Source: Chloroflexota bacterium (GTDB lineage: Bacteria; Chloroflexota; Anaerolineae; Anaerolineales; Villigracilaceae). From it: 21,068 nt of DNA. The position numbers and the translations under genes were made by a program. Below are positions 14,291 to 20,454 of the stretch, piece by piece (positions within the stretch are counted from its first letter, which is position 1; every line of letters starts with the position of its first letter). The stretch lies in NCBI GenBank assembly GCA_021796315.1, contig JAJYOH010000034.1, positions 1-21,068 of the forward strand, written 5' to 3'. Under the pieces are notes generated by a model. That model had not been told where the DNA came from, did not search any database, and saw only the letters and a program-made list of their open reading frames with translations.

Positions 14291-14878
14291 TTAATTGCTA
14301 AATATTTTAAATGTCAGGTTTTCCCCGACAGTGTTTTGATTGATCGGCGCCGTCTTATTTTGATCATACGCCTTTTTTATTGCATATAGGCTTCTTGCGT
14401 CCTGCCACACTGCCAATACTTTGGCGCCCTTGAATGCGGCTATTCCATCTTGGCCAAAATCCTTGCTTACCGGGCCGGTAAAGTTAAAAGCATAATTATT
14501 CGATATGAATATATACTCCCTGCCGTCGCTGCCAAGAATATAAATTGCCTTGTTGCCCGCATCCATCCGTGAGACCACCCCCCAAAGCGAATATGTGTAA
14601 GCGCCGGCCACGTCCGCTTTGTCTACAGAGATTGTGTAAACCGGGTCAAAAAGAGGATAAACCCTGACAGGCTTAGATACAAGCGATTCTGCCTTCCAGT
14701 AAGTGTTTTGATACCAATTTCTAAGGGGGATAATAAAAGAAAGGTTGGCAAAATATGTTGAGTAAAAAAACATCCAGAAGAAAACGCCGAGAATACTAAA
14801 AACTATTACAAGTCCGGCTGTCCACTTAATAAAGTTCCAGCCAATTCTCTCAATTTTTGCAGCAGTATCATCATTCAT
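14291..14878 (-). CDS. Single-pass membrane protein of unknown function
   Basis: A 195-residue protein I do not recognise. A short N-terminal segment (MNDDTAAKIERIGWNFIKWT) is followed by one strongly hydrophobic helix at about residues 20-40 (AGLVIVFSILGVFFWMFFYS). The remaining 150 residues are probably extracytoplasmic and beta-rich, with Tyr/Asp-rich patches such as YTYSLWGVVSRMD and REYIFISNNYAFNF. No enzyme motif is visible. It is the middle gene of a three-gene minus-strand set with a lipoprotein (54 bases upstream) and the Cys-rich exported protein (8 bases downstream). The codon and base content are visibly AT-richer than in the rest of the window. The ribosome site is weak (AGAAG). 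Confidence 0.72.
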   Translation of the reverse strand: MNDDTAAKIERIGWNFIKWTAGLVIVFSILGVFFWMFFYSTYFANLSFIIPLRNWYQNTYWKAESLVSKPVRVYPLFDPVYTISVDKADVAGAYTYSLWGVVSRMDAGNKAIYILGSDGREYIFISNNYAFNFTGPVSKDFGQDGIAAFKGAKVLAVWQDARSLYAIKKAYDQNKTAPINQNTVGENLTFKIFSN

Positions 14879-14932
14879 TGATACTTCTAAGTATGGAGCT
14901 AATAATTAAAAATTTCAAGTAAAACCTGAACG

Positions 14933-15775
14933 CTACTCAAGCCAATGGCCATTGGGGATTGTCATTAAATTTAATACCACAATTCCGGGTTTGCTAAGCG
15001 CCCCCATATCCTCCCCGCTAATGAATCTGCCAAATCTCTCTGCCATATCCGGATTATTATCAAATGTCATCTTAACCAGAGGATCTTCAGCCTGTTGGTC
15101 ATTAATGTCATTGTTATATATGGGTGTAGTTTTCATATATTTTCTCCAAGGATCGATAAATAATGGCGTTTTTTTATTAACACTCTCTTGATTGTGTCCG
15201 GGCCAATACATGGAGTAAACAGTTATCACCCATTGGTTTTTATCGGGATGCTTCGGGTCAAAGTATTCAACGGGCATAACAATATAGTCAATACCTTGAT
15301 AGGAAGCATAACCGGCCGTAACATCCCTTCTAAAGGGCGCCGTTGCCGGGTCTCTAAAATTTGGTGCAGTTTTAGTATCGTAAACAATAAGGCCGCCGTA
15401 CATAACTTCCATTGGCACTTGCTTAATTTTTGATTGGTCAAAAGGCTTGGAAAGAGTGTTCAGCCAGGCTAGATAATTGCCGTTGAATAAATCATCCACG
15501 GTTATCGGGCAATCACGGAAATTTTCAATCTGGCAGACCGGGAACTGCTTTACTTCCGGCGTGGGGGTTTCGGTGGGCGTTGCCGTCGGCTCGGGGGGCT
15601 TGGTCGGCTCGCTGGCGGGCGTGGCATCTGGTGTGGGCGTTTCGGGCTGTGTCGGAACGTCAAACGGCGGGGTGGGCAACGCATTGACAATTGTTGACGT
15701 TGGCGCGATAGCGTTTGATGTTCCACAAGCGGGAAGAAGAGTCAGAATAAAAAGGCCGATGAGAATTCGTTTCAT
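14933..15775 (-). CDS. Putative lipoprotein with Thr/Pro-rich linker
   Basis: A 280-residue protein. The N-terminus MKRILIGLFILTLLPACGTS is a lipoprotein signal with the probable lipidated Cys at residue 17. Residues 30-75 are a Pro/Thr/Glu linker (repeats such as TPTPDATP and PTATPTETPTPE) typical of surface proteins. Residues 80-280 form a globular domain of unknown family with QFPVCQIENFRDCPITVDDLF, GGLIVYDTKTAPNF and GHWLE at the end. The start at 15775 is chosen for the signal peptide and for GGAGG seven bases before it; an ATG at 15814 would add 13 residues ahead of the signal. It heads the three-gene AT-rich set. Its promoter touches the adjacent inverted-repeat element. Confidence 0.82.
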   Translation of the reverse strand: MKRILIGLFILTLLPACGTSNAIAPTSTIVNALPTPPFDVPTQPETPTPDATPASEPTKPPEPTATPTETPTPEVKQFPVCQIENFRDCPITVDDLFNGNYLAWLNTLSKPFDQSKIKQVPMEVMYGGLIVYDTKTAPNFRDPATAPFRRDVTAGYASYQGIDYIVMPVEYFDPKHPDKNQWVITVYSMYWPGHNQESVNKKTPLFIDPWRKYMKTTPIYNNDINDQQAEDPLVKMTFDNNPDMAERFGRFISGEDMGALSKPGIVVLNLMTIPNGHWLE

Positions 15776-15819
15776 GTTCTCGCCTCCATTGTTGCTCAAT
15801 AAAGTTTGAAACATATCTC

Positions 15820-15849
15820 ATTATACTTTCACTCAAAAGATTACGTCAT
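15820..15849 (-). promoter_or_regulatory. Promoter of the lipoprotein set, with its -35 inside a repeat end
   Basis: Minus strand: perfect -10 TATAAT (15825-15820), 18-base spacer and ATGACG (15849-15844) as a -35 with four of six matches. The -35 is formed by the left end of the inverted-repeat element at 15845-16011. The predicted start near 15813 leaves a 38-base leader with GGAGG. Confidence 0.5.
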
Positions 15850-16011
15850 TGCGAGCAACACCTGCACCTGCGCTGCAAGTGCAGGTGAGCGAAGCAATCT
15901 CTTGTTCGATTTGGGGATTGTTTCGCCATCCTTCGACTACGCTCACGTGTGCCTGCCTGTCCTGGTGATCTTCCAGGGCGGCACTGTGCAGGCAGGACGG
16001 CTCGCAATGAC
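15845..16011. mobile_element. MITE-like 167-bp element with 12-bp perfect terminal inverted repeats
   Basis: GTCATTGCGAGC at 15845-15856 is mirrored exactly by GCTCGCAATGAC at 16000-16011. Inside is GAGCGAAGCAATCT, the typical companion of this terminus in repeats I know from many bacterial genomes. Two hairpins sit within: CACCTGCAC (15859-15867) with GTGCAGGTG (15879-15887), and a longer one with CCTGCCTG and GCAGGCAG arms enclosing CCTGG/CCAGG. No coding sequence is credible. No clear target-site duplication was found. It fills most of the 281-base gap between two divergent lipoprotein genes. Confidence 0.75.
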
Positions 16012-16032
16012 AATATAAGATTTCATGAGGGA

Positions 16033-16038
16033 TATAAT
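16033..16038 (+). promoter_or_regulatory. -10 element upstream of the FGE-like lipoprotein gene
   Basis: Perfect TATAAT 18 bases before the ATG at 16057. The best -35 match, ATGACA (16007-16012), is formed by the right end of the repeat element but is 20 bases away, which is long. The leader would be about 12 bases with GCGAG as a weak ribosome site. Confidence 0.4.
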
Positions 16039-16056
16039 TCCCCTTGCGAGATATTC

Positions 16057-17580
16057 ATGAAGAAAATTATTTTGTTTGTTTCAATTACGTTGTTTTTGGT
16101 TTCCTGTATTCCGAACACAACCCCTGAAGCGCCCACGTCAATTCCGCCCACGCGCGTCCCGACTCTTGTGCCGCTTGATTTGTCCATGCCGATGCAGGTC
16201 GGATCAAAGTTCAGTTACGTGGACGGATCGACTCTTGTGGCGGTGCCTGCTGGTTCGTTCACCATGGGCCTGGATTCTGATCGCTCGACTCACACTGTTG
16301 AGTTAAGCGATTATTGGATTTATGCCAACGAGGTTACGAATCAACAATATTCGATCTGCGTTGCGCGAGGTCAATGCGCGCCTCCGAATCAAATTGACGA
16401 TCTTGGATACACTGATTTTGCATCGCAGAGCGATCCGGTCGTTGGAGTCACGTATGAACAAGCGCAGGCCTATTGCAGTTTCGTCAATGCCAGTCTGCCA
16501 ACGGAGGCGCAGTGGGAAAAAGCGGCGCGCGGACCCGATGGAAATAAATATCCCTGGGGGAATAACGACCCGACTTGCGATCTGTTGAACTTCAATAATT
16601 GCACGGGAAATTCCACAGATGTGACCAAATATCCAAAAGGCGCAAGTTATTACGGCGCGCTGGATATGGAGGGAAATGTTTACGAATGGGTGGCCGATTG
16701 GTATGACGCTTTATATTATAAAGATTCAAAATCGCAAGATCCGACCGGCCCCGATTCCGGCAAGGCGCGCGTGATTCGTTCGTCCGGTTATAAAAGCAAC
16801 CCGGCGCAGATACCGGTTTACGTCCGTTCCTTCGCTTCGCCGGGAGAGCATCGCCGCGACCTGGGATTCCGCTGCGTTGTCAATGATCCGACTTACTTTG
16901 CTCCATCGTGTCAGTTGGTTTCGGTAGCCGATGATTCTGCTCTTTCGTCTGTCACAACAGATTGTCCGGTCATTTCGATTGATTCCATCGCACAATCTTG
17001 TTCGTTGGGCGGCGGCTCCATTGTTACTTTTAAAGATGACCACTCCAATGATCCCAATGCGTCCATCGGTGGAGTATCGGGCTGCAAAGTCGTTTCCGGT
17101 ACGCCGGGATCCTTTCCGCTGCAATTCAAGTGCATGAATTCATCTACAGCCATCATGACAACCAATTGTACATACTCGGGAATTACAAATACATCCTGTC
17201 CCAATAATTATCAACTTGACGCGGCGACGGGTCTCTGCAATTGGACGGGGAAATCAACCAGCGCTTTGCAATGTCTGGCCGGGACCTATTATGATCCTGT
17301 GCATAATTGTTGTGTCAACCCGCCGGGAGTGGGCGCGAATTATCCCGCCTGTCCGGTGGGGAAAGTTTTCATCGAAGATACCAGCGGACATTATGTCTGC
17401 CTGCCGGGCGGAAGTGCGTTGAATGTTCAAACTCAGACGAAAAGCGTGAGCCCCCTGGTTTGCCCCAACGTTTGCAGTTTGAACGCCGATACTTGCAGTC
17501 AGCTGGGCCAGGTTTTCTGCTCCACGCTTTGCCAATGTTTTTCTGTGGGCTTCAAGTGTCCGAAACCAACAAAGCCGTAA
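16057..17580 (+). CDS. Lipoprotein with sulfatase-modifying-factor (FGE/SUMF1)-like domain and Cys-rich C-terminus
   Basis: A 507-residue protein. MKKIILFVSITLFLVSC is a lipoprotein signal with Cys17 as the lipidation site, and residues 21-40 are a Pro/Thr spacer. Residues 56-278 are an FGE-sulfatase-type fold: VPAGSFTMGLD, YWIYANEVTNQQYSIC, LPTEAQWEKAARGPDG, YPWGNN, MEGNVYEWVADWY, and closing LGFRCVV. The RSFASPGEHRRDLGFR stretch lacks the Cys of true formylglycine-generating enzymes, so enzymatic activity is doubtful and a binding or structural role is more likely. Residues 280-507 hold about 20 cysteines, including CC and CSTLCQCF, suggesting several disulfides outside the cell. The start follows the signal peptide; upstream in-frame codons run through the repeat element and were rejected. 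Confidence 0.88.
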   Translation: MKKIILFVSITLFLVSCIPNTTPEAPTSIPPTRVPTLVPLDLSMPMQVGSKFSYVDGSTLVAVPAGSFTMGLDSDRSTHTVELSDYWIYANEVTNQQYSICVARGQCAPPNQIDDLGYTDFASQSDPVVGVTYEQAQAYCSFVNASLPTEAQWEKAARGPDGNKYPWGNNDPTCDLLNFNNCTGNSTDVTKYPKGASYYGALDMEGNVYEWVADWYDALYYKDSKSQDPTGPDSGKARVIRSSGYKSNPAQIPVYVRSFASPGEHRRDLGFRCVVNDPTYFAPSCQLVSVADDSALSSVTTDCPVISIDSIAQSCSLGGGSIVTFKDDHSNDPNASIGGVSGCKVVSGTPGSFPLQFKCMNSSTAIMTTNCTYSGITNTSCPNNYQLDAATGLCNWTGKSTSALQCLAGTYYDPVHNCCVNPPGVGANYPACPVGKVFIEDTSGHYVCLPGGSALNVQTQTKSVSPLVCPNVCSLNADTCSQLGQVFCSTLCQCFSVGFKCPKPTKP

Positions 17581-17584
17581 ATGT

Positions 17585-18700
17585 TCATTCCTTTATAAGC
17601 TCGCCCAGCAATGCGACAATATTTTCGCCGAGCGCGTTATTTGCATAACCGCCTTCCATTACGATCAGCGATGGAAGATTCAACGCCGCAATTCTTTTCC
17701 CAATTTCTCGGATCCCTTCACGCGTGATCCTGAATTTTCCGAGCGGATCGTTTTCATAAATATCCATGCCGGTGGAAACGACAAGATATTTTGGCGCGAA
17801 ATCACGGATCATTTCAATCGCTTCATCCAGCGTGGATAAATATTTTTTGTCATCTGTTCCGGCAGGAAGTGGAAAATTGCGATGGAAACCAAGTCCATTG
17901 CCTGCGCCGATCTCATCAACGAAACCGATAAAATGCGGATATTCAAAATCGGGGTCTCCGTGAATTGAAATAGTCAACACATCGGCGCGATCGTAAAAAA
18001 TATCCTGCGTGCCGTTGCCAGCATGGTAGTCGATGTCGAGCACGGCGACTTTACCTTTTGCGGAAAGATAATTGGCCGCGACCGACGCATTGTTGATAAA
18101 ACAATAACCCGCGCCGTAATCTTTTCCGGCGTGATGTCCGGGCGGGCGGCAAAGCGCAAATGCGGCTTCGGCGACGCGCGTCGCCGAAGCAGGCGATAGC
18201 GGCGCGACGCCGCTTCGCCTAAACGATGGATGATTGACGCTGGACGATTCAAAAATAAATTTTGCGCCGCTCAACGCGCAATTCGCGGAAGATAATGCGG
18301 CCTGATACGTTCCGCTGACGATGACTGCGCTCAAATCCATGATGTAATATCCGGCGCGGCCCAATAAAGATTTTGGAACACGCGGCGTTCTTCTTAATGC
18401 AAATGTCGCGGGCAGGAAGGCGGAGTTGTCAGTTGCCGATTCAACTTCAGGTTCAGCAGCCCGCCACTCGTCAAAGCCGGAGGCGAGGAAATGAATGTAA
18501 TCTGTATCATGCACGGCGAGAATTGGGTCAAGCCCAAAATCGTTAGGCTCGATGACTTCCGCCCAATCTGTCGAGCGTAACGCGTTTAGGATTTTATCCA
18601 TGCGATCGGGATTTTCGAGATAAGGCACGCGCTGGCCGCCGTCGAAAACTTCAAAGGGCGGGTTGTGCTGGCGATGATTTTCTGAATAAAAAATCTTCAT
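17585..18700 (-). CDS. Histone deacetylase/acetylpolyamine amidohydrolase family protein with in-frame insertion
   Basis: A 371-residue zinc amidohydrolase. Family hallmarks: VHDTDYIHFL (63-72), CRPPGHHAGKDYGAGYCFINN (His189-His190 catalytic pair), LDIDYHAGNGTQDIFY (zinc ligands Asp224 and His226), VSTGMDIYENDPLG (zinc ligand Asp313) and MEGGYANN with the catalytic-site Tyr352. It probably deacetylates acetylated polyamines or a related small amide. Residues 151-179 (from ESSSVNHPSFRR to RVAEA) sit where relatives have only a few residues, and their DNA is strongly palindromic, so they look like an inserted repeat. The frame stays open and the active-site residues are intact. GGAGG precedes the ATG at 18700. 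It is divergent from the nitroreductase gene with a 51-base gap. Confidence 0.92.
   Translation of the reverse strand: MKIFYSENHRQHNPPFEVFDGGQRVPYLENPDRMDKILNALRSTDWAEVIEPNDFGLDPILAVHDTDYIHFLASGFDEWRAAEPEVESATDNSAFLPATFALRRTPRVPKSLLGRAGYYIMDLSAVIVSGTYQAALSSANCALSGAKFIFESSSVNHPSFRRSGVAPLSPASATRVAEAAFALCRPPGHHAGKDYGAGYCFINNASVAANYLSAKGKVAVLDIDYHAGNGTQDIFYDRADVLTISIHGDPDFEYPHFIGFVDEIGAGNGLGFHRNFPLPAGTDDKKYLSTLDEAIEMIRDFAPKYLVVSTGMDIYENDPLGKFRITREGIREIGKRIAALNLPSLIVMEGGYANNALGENIVALLGELIKE
18165..18250. repeat. Palindromic repeat inserted within the HDAC-like coding sequence
   Basis: Positions 18165-18190 are a perfect 26-bp palindrome whose half is GCTTCGGCGACGC. Positions 18191-18220 form a second hairpin: AGGCGA and AGCGGC pair with GCCGCT and TCGCCT around loop GCGAC, with one bulged T at 18197. 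Positions 18224-18250 are made of short related words (CGATGGATGATTGACGCTGG). The whole lies in frame in the gene on the minus strand. Confidence 0.78.
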
Positions 18701-18751
18701 AAGCCTCCGTAAGTTTTTGCGCTCCCATTGTATCAAGACAACAGAGGAACC

Positions 18752-19309
18752 ATGAACACACTAGAAACCATTCATCAAAGACACTCAGTGGGGAAGGTCA
18801 GGCAGGAACCAGTATCGCGCGAATTGATCGAGAAATTGCTCGATGCGGCTGTGCAGGCGCCGAACCATTATAAAGTTCGACCGTGGCGATTTTTTGTGCT
18901 GACCGGAAATGGACGCAATAGATTAGGCGACGTGATGGCCGCTTCGCAACACGACCGTCAGCCGGATCTGCCGCCCGAAGCTTTGGACAAAACCCGGAGC
19001 TTGCCGCTGCGTTCGCCGGTAGTGATCGCAGTCGGCGTGGACAAACCTTCCGAGCCGAAGGTGCTTGAGATCGAAAATATTTCCGCGGCATCGGCGGCCT
19101 GTCAGAATATTTTGCTGGCTGCACAAGCCGAAGGACTGGGCGCGCAATGGCGCACCGGCGAATGGGCGCGCGATCCAAATGTCAAGAAGTTTTTTGGCCT
19201 GGCCGAAGACCAGCATATCGTTGGGTTTATTTATATCGGCTATCCTGAGTTTGCGGCTGAGTCCGCAAGCAGGCCGGGATTTGAAGATCGAACAACCTGG
19301 ATCGAATAA
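18752..19309 (+). CDS. YdjA-like nitroreductase family protein
   Basis: A 185-residue FMN-dependent oxidoreductase of the small nitroreductase group. IHQRHSVGKV (7-16) replaces the usual RRSxR FMN-phosphate motif. APNHYKVRPWRFFVL (36-50) is the conserved substrate/FMN segment. GLGAQWRTGEWARDP (from 128) is the WRTG motif typical of YdjA-like members, and HIVGFIYIGYP closes the fold. The natural substrate is unknown. GAGGAA lies just before the ATG at 18752, which was preferred over an upstream TTG. It is divergent from the HDAC-like gene and is followed by its own terminator. Confidence 0.9.
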   Translation: MNTLETIHQRHSVGKVRQEPVSRELIEKLLDAAVQAPNHYKVRPWRFFVLTGNGRNRLGDVMAASQHDRQPDLPPEALDKTRSLPLRSPVVIAVGVDKPSEPKVLEIENISAASAACQNILLAAQAEGLGAQWRTGEWARDPNVKKFFGLAEDQHIVGFIYIGYPEFAAESASRPGFEDRTTWIE

Positions 19310-19323
19310 AATTTGATAAAGAA

Positions 19324-19362
19324 AAAAAGATGGTCGCTTTTACAGGCGACCATCTTTTTATT
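19324..19362 (+). terminator. Terminator of the nitroreductase gene
   Basis: A 14-bp perfect stem, AAAAAGATGGTCGC (19324-19337) with 19346-19359, an 8-base loop and a T run. It begins 14 bases after the stop codon. Confidence 0.93.
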
Positions 19363-19380
19363 GTTCAACATCTTCGATAA

Positions 19381-19409
19381 TTGACATGCTTCCGGTTTTC
19401 ACTTATAGT
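19381..19409 (+). promoter_or_regulatory. Promoter of the small membrane protein gene
   Basis: TTGACA (19381-19386), 17-base spacer, TATAGT (19404-19409). The start near 19416 is followed by AAAGGAGG at 19426-19433. The near-consensus strength for a 77-residue protein suggests it is well expressed. Confidence 0.78.
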
Positions 19410-19438
19410 GGCACAAGTATATTCCAAAGGAGGCAGAT

Positions 19439-19672
19439 GTGTTGGCACTTCGTATTCTTTCCGAGTCTGGACCTGATAGCAGTCTTTCGTGGATGTTGTT
19501 GTGGGCGATGGGATTTTTCTTTTTGATCGCCGCTATCGGCTGGGCGGTGAGTGGAAATAAGGGAAGCAGGTCGGAAGTCCGGGCTGAGGCGCATGAACAC
19601 GAGCGCAGGGAAGTTGATGAGCCAAAGGGTGAAGTTAAAAATCCGAAGCTGAAAAGCAAACGGCGCAAATAA
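19439..19672 (+). CDS. Small single-pass membrane protein with charged tail
   Basis: A 77-residue protein starting at GTG 19439 (or TTG 19442), directly after an ideal AAAGGAGG. Residues 17-38 are one transmembrane helix (WMLLWAMGFFFLIAAIGWAV). The remainder is a highly charged, probably cytoplasmic tail rich in Arg, Glu and Lys (RAEAHEHERREVDEPKGEVK), ending KSKRRK. No family is recognised. A good promoter, a strong ribosome site and its own terminator show that it is a real gene. The overlapping ATG at 19437 opens a 29-codon frame of odd composition and was not chosen. Confidence 0.8.
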   Translation: MLALRILSESGPDSSLSWMLLWAMGFFFLIAAIGWAVSGNKGSRSEVRAEAHEHERREVDEPKGEVKNPKLKSKRRK

Positions 19673-19709
19673 AAAACGTCCAGCAGTTTGAACTGCTGGA
19701 CGTTTTTTT
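19671..19709. terminator. Strong bidirectional terminator
   Basis: AAAAAACGTCCAGCAGTT (19671-19688) pairs perfectly with 19691-19708, with T and A runs at the ends. It overlaps the TAA of the small membrane protein on plus and the TAA of the convergent gene on minus. Confidence 0.95.
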
Positions 19710-20217
19710 AGAAATGCCAGTAACGTGCAGTTGCCATGCAAATCAATGCAAGGATCAATGCGCTGGTATTGATGGGACCCACAACACTGAGTCGTTTTTG
19801 CGCTGCTTGTATCTTATTCATTTGTTCGTCTGTTGGTTTGCCTTGTATCTGTGCCGCAAGATTTCCCAGGATGGTAGTGTTCTGACCGACCAGGATGCCA
19901 AAATACAAGCCAACGAGCGCCAAAAGACCGCCGATGCCAAACCCCAGGCCGGGCCCCGATTTTGTCCAGCCCGATGTCAGGCCGCCTGAGTCTATCCAAT
20001 ACAACCATCCGCCAGCCAGTACCGTTAAAATTGCCGCGACGGTGATGCGCATGACCATACGACTTTTGGTGATCAAATGGGCCATGAATTTTTGTCCCGC
20101 TTCACCGGTTGCGCTGACAGCGGGGGAAATGAAAACGCCCAGAAAGATCGAACTGCCAACCCAAAAGACTCCGCTCACGATATGAATAAAACGAAGAACA
20201 ATAATCAGGGTATTCAT
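19708..20217 (-). CDS. Four-helix integral membrane protein (CopD/DUF2269-like)
   Basis: A 169-residue protein with four hydrophobic helices at about residues 5-31, 54-74, 91-112 and 149-167. The first helix, RFIHIVSGVFWVGSSIFLGV, has the IH...GxxWVG pattern of CopD- and DUF2269-type membrane proteins, where the His (residue 12) may bind heme or metal. The loop at 115-145 is polar (QGKPTDEQMNKIQAAQKR) and probably cytoplasmic. Function unknown. The ATG at 20217 is chosen because AAGGAGA lies just upstream and an N-terminal extension to 20283 would run into repeat DNA. It is convergent with the small membrane protein gene. Confidence 0.82.
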   Translation of the reverse strand: MNTLIIVLRFIHIVSGVFWVGSSIFLGVFISPAVSATGEAGQKFMAHLITKSRMVMRITVAAILTVLAGGWLYWIDSGGLTSGWTKSGPGLGFGIGGLLALVGLYFGILVGQNTTILGNLAAQIQGKPTDEQMNKIQAAQKRLSVVGPINTSALILALICMATARYWHF

Positions 20218-20267
20218 ACATTCTCCTTTTTTATAAAGTCTCTTTACCGTACAAGCCAAAAAATTGA

Positions 20268-20326
20268 ACCGCGAAGCACGCAAAGTTCGCCAAGAAAAGC
20301 CTTTAAATCTTTGCGTTCTTCGCGGT
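20268..20326. repeat. Inverted repeat of the GCGAAG/GCAAAG family (copy 2)
   Basis: ACCGCGAAGCACGCAAAG (20268-20285) pairs with CTTTGCGTTCTTCGCGGT (20309-20326): 18 positions with one mismatch. Outer words ACCGTACA (20246-20253) and TGTACGGT (20339-20346) are also inverted, so the whole unit may span about 20230-20360. It shares arm words with the repeat at 796-866. The rest of the 237-base gap between the two flanking genes holds no other clear signal. Confidence 0.85.
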
Positions 20327-20415
20327 AGAAATCTTGTGATGTACGGTAGAGAGTATAAAGTTTGAATTTGGAGTTAATAACACCAAATAAAAAGTGTTGA
20401 TGCGATAGAATCCAT

Positions 20416-20453
20416 CAAAAAGCGGAATGGATTTTCCGGGTCCATTCCGCTTT
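20416..20453 (-). terminator. Terminator of the HEAT-repeat gene
   Basis: A 13-bp perfect stem (20419-20431 with 20441-20453), 9-base loop. Read on the minus strand it is followed by a run of five T. It begins 2 bases after the stop codon at 20455. Confidence 0.9.
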
Positions 20454-20454
20454 G

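Noticed and set aside
15949..16056. N-terminal extension of the FGE-like lipoprotein
   Set aside because: The extra 36 codons lie inside the inverted-repeat element and would put residues ahead of a clear lipoprotein signal peptide.
20230..20259. Minus-strand TTGGCT, 18 bases, TATAAA as promoter of the four-helix membrane protein
   Set aside because: The predicted start would fall on the ribosome site and leave a leader of about 6 bases; more likely chance in AT-rich repeat flank.
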